Source: Paraconexibacter algicola
GTDB lineage: Bacteria > Actinomycetota > Thermoleophilia > Solirubrobacterales > Solirubrobacteraceae
DNA length: 64,000 bases
Assembly (NCBI RefSeq): GCF_003044185.1
Contig: NZ_PYYB01000001.1
Location: 1,240,001 to 1,304,000, forward strand
Reading direction: 5' to 3'
Below, piece by piece: positions 45,914 through 54,405 of this stretch (the first letter of the stretch is position 1; each line of letters opens with the position of its first letter). The notes under the pieces were generated by a model, which saw nothing but the letters and a program-made list of their open reading frames with translations, ran no database searches and was not told where the DNA came from. Both the position numbers and the translations under genes were made by a program.

Positions 45914-46708
45914 GTGCCCGACCAGCTCGCGATCCTCGACGGCGTCGTCGTCCCGGCCGCCGAGGCCCGGATCCCCGCCACCGACCCCGGCCTGCTGCGC
46001 GGCGACGGCGTGTTCGAGGTCGCGCGCCTCTACGCGGGGCGGCTGTTCGCCTGGGAGGACCACCTCGAGCGGCTCGTCTCCTCCGCCCGGACCCTGCGGC
46101 TGCCGCTCAACCCGGCGACCGTCGACGCCGACGTGCGCACGCTGCTCCAGGCCGCCGACCCGGTCGACGGCGCCGTCCGCGTGCTCGTCACGATGGGCGG
46201 CACCCGGCTGGCGATGATCGAGCCGCTGCGCAAGCACGCCGACTCCCTCACCCTCGCGACCGTCACCTACGCGCCGACCCGGATCCTCGACGGCGTGAAG
46301 TCCCTGAGCTACGCGGCGAACATGCTCGCGGGGCGCGTCGCCCAGGAGCAGGGCGCCGACGACGCGCTGCTCGTCACCCCGCACGGCCGCGTGCTCGAGG
46401 CCCCGACGTCCTCGTTCTTCTACGCGCTCACCGGCGACCAGCACCTCTACACGCCGCCGCTGGACGACCACATCCTCGACTCGATCACCCGTCGGCGGGT
46501 CCTCGCGCTCACCGGCGCGACCGAGCGGATCACCACCCGGGACGACCTCGCCCGCCTGGAGGAGGCGTTCCTCGCCTCGACCCTGCGGGAGGTGCAGGCG
46601 ATCACGGCGATCGACGGCGCGTGGCTGCCCGCGACACCCGGCGCCCGCACCGTCGAGGCGGCGGCCCGCTTCCGCGCGCACGTCACGGAGGAGCTCGCGG
46701 CCGCGTGA
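45914..46708 (+). CDS. Class IV PLP aminotransferase
   Basis: This 264-residue fold-type IV enzyme groups with branched-chain aminotransferase, D-amino acid aminotransferase and aminodeoxychorismate lyase. The PLP lysine is in DGVKSLSYAANM, the glutamate region is RVLEAPTSSFFY, and STLREVQAITAIDG is the C-terminal family block. The subtype cannot be settled. It overlaps the epimerase gene by 4 bp and could supply an amino group or act in folate or D-amino acid metabolism. Confidence 0.85.
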   Translation: MPDQLAILDGVVVPAAEARIPATDPGLLRGDGVFEVARLYAGRLFAWEDHLERLVSSARTLRLPLNPATVDADVRTLLQAADPVDGAVRVLVTMGGTRLAMIEPLRKHADSLTLATVTYAPTRILDGVKSLSYAANMLAGRVAQEQGADDALLVTPHGRVLEAPTSSFFYALTGDQHLYTPPLDDHILDSITRRRVLALTGATERITTRDDLARLEEAFLASTLREVQAITAIDGAWLPATPGARTVEAAARFRAHVTEELAAA

Positions 46709-47778
46709 GGGTCCTGACCGTCATCGGCAACCGGCCGCAGTTCGTCAAGGCGGCCGCGGTCTCGCGGCGCCTGCAGGAGGTCGCCACCGAGGTGCTCGTC
46801 CACACCGGCCAGCACTACGACGACGAGATGAGCGCCGTGTTCTTCGACGAGCTCGGCGTCCCGCGCCCCACGCACGAGCTCCAGCTCGGCACGGGATCCA
46901 ACACCGAGCAGACCGCGCGGATGCTCAGCGCCATCGCGCCGCTGATCGCGGCGGAGCGCCCCGACGTCGTCCTCGTCTACGGGGACACGAACTCCACGCT
47001 CGCCGGTGGCCTCGCCGCCGCGCAGGCGGGCGTGCCGGTCGCGCACGTGGAGGCCGGCATGCGCTCGTTCGACCGGTCGATGCCCGAGGAGCTCAACCGC
47101 GTCCTGACCGACCACCTCTCGACGCTGCTGCTGTGCTCGTCCGCCGCCCCGACCGAGCACCTCGCCGCCGAGCGGGTCGTCGGCACCGTCGAGGTCGTCG
47201 GGGACGTCATGGTCGACGTGGCGCTGCTCGTCCAGCCCCGCGCCCGCGAGGACGACGGGCCGCTGCGCAGCGCCGAGGTGACGCCCGGCGAGTACGTGCT
47301 CGTCACCGCGCACCGCGCCGGGAACGTCGACGACCCCGAGCGGCTGCGGCGCCTCGTCGACCTGCTGCTGGGCCTGCCGTGCCCGGCGGTGCTCCCGCTG
47401 CACCCGCGGACCGGGGCGCGCCTCGACGCGCAGGGCTGGCTCGACGAGCTGCTCGGCGCCGAGCACGTCTCGATCACCCCGCCGCTCGGCTACCTCGCCT
47501 TCACTGCGCTGCTCACGCGCGCCCGCGCGATGCTCACCGACTCCGGCGGCGTGCAGAAGGAGGCGTACCTCGCGGGCGTCCCCTGCATCACGCTGCGCGA
47601 CACGACCGAGTGGACCGAGACCGTGGACGCGGGCTGGAACGTCCTCGTCGACCTCGACGCGCCCGCGGCCTACGCGGCGCTCGAGCGCACCCCCCCGACC
47701 GAGCGGCCGATGCTCTACGGGGACGGCCGGGCCGGCGAGCGCGTGGTCGACGCGCTCGTGCGCGCCTTCGGCGACTGA
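46705..47778 (+). CDS. UDP-N-acetylglucosamine 2-epimerase (WecB/WbpI type)
   Basis: This 357-residue, non-hydrolysing epimerase inverts C2 of UDP-HexNAc derivatives. Motifs are TVIGNRPQFVKAAAVSR, HTGQHYDDEMS, VYGDTNSTLAGGLAA, HVEAGMRSFDRSMPEELNR and LTDSGGVQKEAYLAGVPC. It acts in making ManNAc or mannuronate-type precursors for surface glycans. It converges on the dehydrogenase gene, with 20 bp between. Confidence 0.9.
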   Translation: MRVLTVIGNRPQFVKAAAVSRRLQEVATEVLVHTGQHYDDEMSAVFFDELGVPRPTHELQLGTGSNTEQTARMLSAIAPLIAAERPDVVLVYGDTNSTLAGGLAAAQAGVPVAHVEAGMRSFDRSMPEELNRVLTDHLSTLLLCSSAAPTEHLAAERVVGTVEVVGDVMVDVALLVQPRAREDDGPLRSAEVTPGEYVLVTAHRAGNVDDPERLRRLVDLLLGLPCPAVLPLHPRTGARLDAQGWLDELLGAEHVSITPPLGYLAFTALLTRARAMLTDSGGVQKEAYLAGVPCITLRDTTEWTETVDAGWNVLVDLDAPAAYAALERTPPTERPMLYGDGRAGERVVDALVRAFGD

Positions 47779-47798
47779 CGCGGACCGCCGAGTGCGCG

Positions 47799-49112
47799 TC
47801 AGCTCACCGTTCTGGTGAGCCCACGCGCAGAGGGCCGCCCGATGACCTTGACCGGCACCCCGGCCTGCGCGAACGCGACCGCGTCCACGATCCCGCGCCC
47901 GTCGACCACCGCGCGCACGCCCGGCAGCCGCGCGGGGCCGAGCTCGCGGTAGGCCGCGTGGTCGGCCTGCACGACGACGCCCGCGACGGCCGCCTCCCCG
48001 TCCCACGGCTGGAACCCGAGCGCCCGGAGCTCGTCGGCGTCGTACAGCGGGTCGGCGGCGACCGGCCGCGCGCCGCGCGCGAGCAGCTCGTCGCGCAGCG
48101 CGAACGCGCCGGAGAACGCGGTCTCCTTCACGCCGCCGCGGTACGCGACGCCGAGGACCAGGACCGTCTCGTCGCGCAGCGGGCCGAGCTGCTGCTCGAG
48201 CAGGTCGACCGCGTACGCGGGCATCGTCTCGTTGACCGCGCGCGCGGTCGCCGGGAGCCGCGCCTGCGGGTCACCGGCGAGGTAGAACCGCGGGTAGACG
48301 GGGATGCAGTGCCCGCCGACCGCGACCCCGGGCCGGTGCACGTGGCTGAACGGCTGCGAGTTCGCGGCGTCGATCACCGCCTGCACGTCGAGCCCGTAGC
48401 GGTCCGCGGCGCGCGCGAACTCGTTGGCGAGCGCGATGTTCACGTCGCGGTACGTCGTCTCGACGAGCTTCGTCATCTCCGCGGCCTCCGCGGACCCCAT
48501 CGCGCGGACCTCCGCGCCGAGGAACGCCGCGTAGGCGGCGACGCCGCGCGCCTCGCCGTCCGCGCCGAGGCCGCCGACGAGCTTCGGGTACGTCTCCAGG
48601 TCCTGGAAGATCCGGCCGCTGAAGACGCGTTCGGGCGAGAAGACGGTGAAGAAGTCGCGCTCCCCGGTCCGACCGCTGCCCGCCTCGAGCGCCGGGGCGA
48701 TCCGGGTCCGTGTCGTGCCGACTGGCAGCGTCGTCTCGATCGCGATCACGGGGCGCGCGTCGCCGGGTGCGGCGGCCAGGCCGCGCGCGATGTCCGCCAC
48801 GACCGCGTCGAGGATCGCGAAGTCCGGGCGGGCGTCCGCGTCGACGATCAGCGGCGGCACCGCGATCACGAGATCCGGCCCCGTCGCGACCGCGGCGGCG
48901 GTGTCGGTCGTCGCCCGCAGGCGGCCCGCGCCGACCGTCTCCTGCAGCGCCTCGAGCAGGCCGCCCTCGCCCGGGAACGGCTCGACCGCCCCGTTGACCG
49001 CGTCGACGACGCGCTGGTCGACGTCGCAGCCGATCACCTCGTGTCCCGCCCGGGCGATCGCCGCCGCGATCGGCAGCCCGATCTTCCCGAGCGCCACGAC
49101 GACTGCGCGCAT
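47799..49112 (-). CDS. UDP-sugar 6-dehydrogenase (WecC/WbpA type)
   Basis: This 437-residue NAD-dependent enzyme oxidises C6 of a UDP-HexNAc to the uronic acid. The Rossmann start is MRAVVVALGKIGLPIAAAIA, followed by FSPERVFSGRI, KLVETTYRDVNIALANEFA and the catalytic Cys in AVGGHCIPVYPRFY. VLVLGVAYRGGVKETAFS marks the C-terminal domain. The ATG overlaps the stop of the Gfo/Idh gene by one base, so the two are coupled. Confidence 0.9.
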   Translation of the reverse strand: MRAVVVALGKIGLPIAAAIARAGHEVIGCDVDQRVVDAVNGAVEPFPGEGGLLEALQETVGAGRLRATTDTAAAVATGPDLVIAVPPLIVDADARPDFAILDAVVADIARGLAAAPGDARPVIAIETTLPVGTTRTRIAPALEAGSGRTGERDFFTVFSPERVFSGRIFQDLETYPKLVGGLGADGEARGVAAYAAFLGAEVRAMGSAEAAEMTKLVETTYRDVNIALANEFARAADRYGLDVQAVIDAANSQPFSHVHRPGVAVGGHCIPVYPRFYLAGDPQARLPATARAVNETMPAYAVDLLEQQLGPLRDETVLVLGVAYRGGVKETAFSGAFALRDELLARGARPVAADPLYDADELRALGFQPWDGEAAVAGVVVQADHAAYRELGPARLPGVRAVVDGRGIVDAVAFAQAGVPVKVIGRPSARGLTRTVS

Positions 49113-50137
49113 CAGACGTCCTCCATCCGCACGGTCATCCCCTCGCGCGCCGACAGCAGCACGGTCTCCGCCGCCTGCACGGCGTGCAGGCCCTCCTCCA
49201 GGGTCACGACGCCCGCGTCGTCGTCGCCGCGCACGTAGGCGCAGAACGTCTCCAGCTGCACGAGCAGCGGCTCGCGGCGCGCGATCGCGAAGCGGGTCAT
49301 GTCGCCCTCGCTCACGCCGCGCAGCGTGCGCGCCGCGTCCCACGTCGACTCGACGTCCCCGTTGCGGTAGAGCGTCAGGTCACCGGTCAGCTGGTCGGCG
49401 ACGAGCATCCCGTCGGAGCCGAGGACCCGCACCCGCCGGACCTTCGTCGGCGTCAGCCAGTCCACCGAGCAGCTGAACGCCACCCCGGACCGCAGCCGGC
49501 CCGTCACGAGCACCAGGTCCTCGTGCGCACGACCCATGCGGTGCTGCGTCTCCGCCGCGACCCGCAGGACCGGGGCGCCCCCGATCCAGCGCACGAGGTC
49601 GAGGTCGTGCGTGCCGAGGTCCTTCACGACCCCGACGTCCTTGATCCGCGCCGGGAACGGGCCCTGCCGCTCGGCGGCGATCATGAACACGTCCCCGACC
49701 TCCCCGGCCTGCGCGCGGCGACGCAGCTCCAGCAGCGCCGGGTTGCACCGCTCGACGTGCCCGACCGCGACCCGGACCCCGGTGCCCTCGCTCAGTCGGA
49801 TCAGCTCGCGCGACTCCTCGACCGTCGCCGCCAGGGGCTTCTCGACCAGCGCGTGCACGCCCGCCTCGATCAGCCGCGCGGCGAGCGGCAGGTGCTCCTC
49901 GGCCGGGGCTGCGACGATCGCGAAGTCCAGCGGGCCCGCCGCGAGCAGCGCGTCGAGCGAGGCGAACACGAGCCCCGGGTCGCGCACGGCGCCGTGCACG
50001 TCCCCGCCCGGGTCGACCGCGCCGGCGAACGCGACCCCCGCCGTGCTCTGCAGCAGGCGGGCGTGGTGGCGGCCCATCATGCCGAGCCCGAGGACGGCGC
50101 CACGCAGCTCGGAGGTGGTCGAAGAGGCGGCGCTCAC
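49112..50137 (-). CDS. Gfo/Idh/MocA-family oxidoreductase (WbpB-like)
   Basis: This 341-residue, NAD-dependent sugar dehydrogenase has the Rossmann motif GAVLGLGMMGRHHARLLQ and the family signature VHALVEKPLAATVEE (EKP). The catalytic His region is LGTHDLDLVRWI. WbpB relatives oxidise C3 of UDP-GlcNAcA. The GTG at 50137 follows a TACCCT -10 by 9 nt. That -10 overlaps the -10 of the divergent acyltransferase. Confidence 0.87.
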   Translation of the reverse strand: MSAASSTTSELRGAVLGLGMMGRHHARLLQSTAGVAFAGAVDPGGDVHGAVRDPGLVFASLDALLAAGPLDFAIVAAPAEEHLPLAARLIEAGVHALVEKPLAATVEESRELIRLSEGTGVRVAVGHVERCNPALLELRRRAQAGEVGDVFMIAAERQGPFPARIKDVGVVKDLGTHDLDLVRWIGGAPVLRVAAETQHRMGRAHEDLVLVTGRLRSGVAFSCSVDWLTPTKVRRVRVLGSDGMLVADQLTGDLTLYRNGDVESTWDAARTLRGVSEGDMTRFAIARREPLLVQLETFCAYVRGDDDAGVVTLEEGLHAVQAAETVLLSAREGMTVRMEDV

Positions 50138-50145
50138 GGCGTGGG

Positions 50146-50152
50146 TAGGGTA
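50146..50152. promoter_or_regulatory. Overlapping back-to-back -10 elements
   Basis: TAGGGTA reads TAGGGT on the plus strand (50146-50151, 7 nt before ATG 50159) and TACCCT on the minus strand (50152-50147, 9 nt before GTG 50137). Both fit the leaderless pattern of this window. The 21-bp spacer would drive both genes from one melted region. Confidence 0.5.
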
Positions 50153-50158
50153 TCCGGG

Positions 50159-50872
50159 ATGGACCACACGGACGCTCCCGGGCTCGTCCTCAGCCCGACC
50201 GCGCGGGTCGGCGACGGGGTCGTCTTCGGCGCCAACGTCGTCGTGCACGACGACGTGATCATCGGTGACGGCGTCCGCATCCAGGACGGCGCCGTGCTCG
50301 GCAAGCCGCCGACGCTGTCCCCCCGGTCCAGCCTGCGCAGCGCCGACGGGCCCGGACCGCTCGTCATCGGCGCCGGCGCCGCGATCTGCACGCACGCCGT
50401 CGTCTTCGCCGGCTCGCAGCTCGGCCCGGGCGTCATCGTCGGCGACCTCGCCGTCGTGCGCGAGCACGCGACCGTCGGGGCGGACACGGTCGTCGGACGC
50501 GGCGCCACCGTCGACCCGCGGTCGACCGTCGGCGCCCGCGTGCGCCTCCAGGCCCACGTGTACCTCACGGCGTTCAGCACCGTCGAGGACGACGTCTTCG
50601 TCGGCCCCGGCGCCGTGACCACCAACGACGACACGATGGCCCGCCTGCCCGAGGGCCGCGCCCTCCAGGGCGCCACCCTGCGCCGCGCCTGCCGCGTCGG
50701 CGGCGGCGCGGTGCTCACCCCCGGCGTCGAGGTGGGGGAGGAGGCGTTCGTCGCCGCCGGCGCGGTCGTCACCGCCGACGTGCCCGCCCGCGCGGTCGTC
50801 ATGGGCGTCCCCGCCCGCGTCGTGCGCCGCGTGCCCGACGCCGAGCTGCTCGAACGCGGCCCCTGGACCTGA
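50159..50872 (+). CDS. Left-handed beta-helix acyltransferase (WbpD-like)
   Basis: This 237-residue hexapeptide-repeat protein has many repeats of the form [IV]-G-x4 (for example ARVGDGVVFGANVVVHDDVI, then later VGEEAFVAAGAVVTADVPA and VVMGVPARVVRR). It is a probable acetyl-CoA-dependent N-acetyltransferase for a nucleotide sugar, as WbpD, or a sugar-nucleotide formyl/acyltransferase. It is divergent from the Gfo/Idh gene and shares its promoter region. Confidence 0.88.
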   Translation: MDHTDAPGLVLSPTARVGDGVVFGANVVVHDDVIIGDGVRIQDGAVLGKPPTLSPRSSLRSADGPGPLVIGAGAAICTHAVVFAGSQLGPGVIVGDLAVVREHATVGADTVVGRGATVDPRSTVGARVRLQAHVYLTAFSTVEDDVFVGPGAVTTNDDTMARLPEGRALQGATLRRACRVGGGAVLTPGVEVGEEAFVAAGAVVTADVPARAVVMGVPARVVRRVPDAELLERGPWT

Positions 50873-50880
50873 GCGGCACG

Positions 50881-51618
50881 GTGCGCTCGGTGGACCTCGT
50901 CATCGGCCGTTCGCGCAGCGCCGCCGCCCGCCGCCGCCGGGAGGTCGCCGAGCGGCGCACGCGCGCGATCGCCGCCGCGGCCGGGGTCACGACGGGCGCC
51001 GTCCTCGTCGCCGAGGTGCTGCGGGTGTGGCGGCGCGGCGACGCGCCGCTGCCGGGCGAGACCGAGGACGTGGTCCTCGCCGCCGAGCAGGCGATCGGGC
51101 AGACCGTCGAGGTCGCCGTCGCCGGCTACAAGGGCGGCTCCACGCGCGAGAACGCGCTGCTGAACCTGCACCTGTCGTTCCTCGCGACCTTCGTGCTGAC
51201 GCGCGTCTCCACGCGCCTGCTGCGCGAGCGCGGCCGCTGGGGACCGCTGCGCAACGTCGTCGTCGGGGACCACCACATCCACCACTTCGTCCCCGGCATC
51301 GCGATGGCGTTCCTCGCCGGAGGCGTGTCGATCGTCTCCCGCGACGAGGACCTCGACCCGTACCTCGCGGTCCCGTTCGGGGCCGGGGTCGCGCTCACCC
51401 TCGACGAGTCCGCGCTGCTGCTGAAGCTCGACGACGTCTACTGGAGCGAGGAGGGGATCGTCAGCGTGCAGATCACCCTCGCCACGCTCGCGATGCTGTC
51501 CGCGCTCGCCCTCGCCCTGCGGGTCCTGCGCCGCGGCGAGGCCGAGGTGCTCGAGCACGACCACGAGATCGGACACGGCATGCCCGGCATGGTCGTGCCG
51601 GTACCCTCGTTCCCATGA
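50881..51618 (+). CDS. Integral membrane protein with HHIHH motif, unknown function
   Basis: This 245-residue protein has an Arg-rich N-terminus (RSRSAAARRRREVAERR) and about five hydrophobic segments. Between them lies VVGDHHIHHFVPGIAMAF, and then ALTLDESALLLKLDDVYWSEEG, a cluster of His, Asp and Glu that could bind metal. I do not recognise a named family with known function. The GTG start lies 8 nt after the acyltransferase stop. It overlaps the RDD gene by 4 bp. Confidence 0.75.
   Translation: MRSVDLVIGRSRSAAARRRREVAERRTRAIAAAAGVTTGAVLVAEVLRVWRRGDAPLPGETEDVVLAAEQAIGQTVEVAVAGYKGGSTRENALLNLHLSFLATFVLTRVSTRLLRERGRWGPLRNVVVGDHHIHHFVPGIAMAFLAGGVSIVSRDEDLDPYLAVPFGAGVALTLDESALLLKLDDVYWSEEGIVSVQITLATLAMLSALALALRVLRRGEAEVLEHDHEIGHGMPGMVVPVPSFP
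51602..51607 (+). promoter_or_regulatory. Candidate -10 for leaderless RDD gene
   Basis: TACCCT ends 7 nt before ATG 51615, inside the 3' end of the HHIHH gene. Confidence 0.4.
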
Positions 51619-52253
51619 GCGACCAGGGGACCGGCCGCGACGCCTTCGGCAACCCGCTGCCACCGCCGCCGCCCGCGCCCGGGTACGGGACCGGCCCGGT
51701 GCCGCCGGGAGCGTACGGCCCGGCCGGCGGGCCCGCGCCCGTCACGCCGACGCCCGTGATGCCGTCAGGGCTGCCCGGAGACGGCCCCGAGCCGCTGCAG
51801 CTCGCCGGCTGGTGGTCGCGCGCGTTCGCGGCGATCGTCGACGGCTTCGTCGTCGTCATGCTCGCGGTCGTGCTCTTCATCCCGCTCGGGGCGATCGGCG
51901 TCACCGTCGACACCGAGGGCGGGTTCTTCGCGCTCGTGCTCGCGTTCTTCGTCCTGATCCTCGTGGTCGGACTGGCGGCGCTCGTCTACCAGCCGCTGAT
52001 GCTGTGGCGCACCGACGGCCGGACGGTCGGCAAGTACGCCGCCGGCATCCGGGTCGTCAAGCGGGACCGCTCGCGGCTGGACCTCGGCACCGCGGTCGTG
52101 CGCGAGGTCGTGCTCAAGAGCCTCGTGGTCGGGGCGGTCGCGAGCTTCACGTTCGGGATCGCGTACCTCGCCGACTGGCTCTGGCCGCTGTTCGACGAGC
52201 AGAACCGCGCGCTGCACGACTTCATCGTCGACACGCGCGTCGTCCGCGCCTAG
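51615..52253 (+). CDS. RDD-family membrane protein
   Basis: This 212-residue protein has a Pro/Gly-rich N-terminal tail (to about 55), then the RDD domain: LAGWWSRAFAAIVDGFVVVM (helix 1), a second helix near 100-125, DGRTVGKYAAGIRVV and a last amphipathic helix near 165-185. RDD proteins have roles in ion or compatible-solute handling, but most are uncharacterised. It is convergent with purA. Confidence 0.85.
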   Translation: MSDQGTGRDAFGNPLPPPPPAPGYGTGPVPPGAYGPAGGPAPVTPTPVMPSGLPGDGPEPLQLAGWWSRAFAAIVDGFVVVMLAVVLFIPLGAIGVTVDTEGGFFALVLAFFVLILVVGLAALVYQPLMLWRTDGRTVGKYAAGIRVVKRDRSRLDLGTAVVREVVLKSLVVGAVASFTFGIAYLADWLWPLFDEQNRALHDFIVDTRVVRA

Positions 52254-52272
52254 GGCGCCCGATCGGGCGCCC
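52253..52272. terminator. Bidirectional terminator candidate between RDD gene and purA
   Basis: A perfect 20-bp palindrome with GGGCGCCC arms around GATC begins at the RDD stop codon. It lies between two convergent genes and could stop transcription both ways. Confidence 0.6.
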
Positions 52273-52286
52273 CGTCCGCGGCGGGG

Positions 52287-53630
<1,344 letters not shown>

Positions 53631-53637
53631 TCAGAGT

Positions 53638-54405
53638 CTACGAACTCTGCTGCAGCCAGTCCGCGACGGACGACTCCACACCCGCCCGGCCGGGCTGCGG
53701 CTGGTGGTCGTCCCAGTCCTCGCGCAGCCGGTTGTCGGCCCCGAACAGCGGCACGAGCTCGCACATCTCCCGCAGCCGGCTGACCGTCCGTGGCGTGATC
53801 TGCTCGCGCAGCTCCTCGTCGTCGACGAGGTTCGTCGTGATCATCACGGCGCGCTCCTCCTCGTAGCGCGTGTTGATGATCGAGTACAGCTGCTCCAGCA
53901 CCCACGGGCTCGTCTTCTCCGCCCCGACGTCGTCGATGTGCAGGAGGTCGACCTCGGTGAGGCGGTCGAGCAGGTCGATGTAGGAGTGCTCGGTGTCCTC
54001 GTCGAACGTCGTGCGGATCTCCGCCAGCAGCCGCGGCAGCGAGTAGATCGCCACCGAGTGCCCGCGATCCAGCGCGGCCTGCGAGACGAGCATCGCGAGC
54101 GTCGTCTTGCCCGTCCCGACGTCGCCGAAGAACCACAGCCCGCGGCCCGTGCGCACGTGCTCGTCGAGGTCGCGCAGGTAGGCGCCGACGACCCGGCGGG
54201 TGCCGTCGGGCATCGACGCGATCGGCTCGCGGTCCAGCGACAGCCCGCGGTACTTCTTCGGGATCGACCGCGCCAGCGACGTCGTGCGCCGCGCGCTCAG
54301 CATCTGCGGCCGGCAGCGGCACGGCCGCGAGGTGCGCGTCGCCTCGTCGACGAGCAGCGCGCTGCCGTCGCACAGGTCGAAGGGGCAGACCCAGGGGCGC
54401 GGCAT
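53638..54405 (-). CDS. DnaC/DnaI-like helicase-loader ATPase
   Basis: This 255-residue AAA+ ATPase lies directly after dnaB, sharing one base with it. The N-terminus has a Cys cluster (CPFDLC, then CRC at about 33) that could bind zinc as in DnaI. Walker A is FGDVGTGKTTLA and Walker B is LLHIDDVGAEKTSPWV, followed by LYSIINTRYEEERAVMITTN with the sensor residue. The order dnaB then loader mirrors phage and Firmicute or Proteobacterial loaders. It could load the same DnaB that DciA serves. Confidence 0.83.
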   Translation of the reverse strand: MPRPWVCPFDLCDGSALLVDEATRTSRPCRCRPQMLSARRTTSLARSIPKKYRGLSLDREPIASMPDGTRRVVGAYLRDLDEHVRTGRGLWFFGDVGTGKTTLAMLVSQAALDRGHSVAIYSLPRLLAEIRTTFDEDTEHSYIDLLDRLTEVDLLHIDDVGAEKTSPWVLEQLYSIINTRYEEERAVMITTNLVDDEELREQITPRTVSRLREMCELVPLFGADNRLREDWDDHQPQPGRAGVESSVADWLQQSS

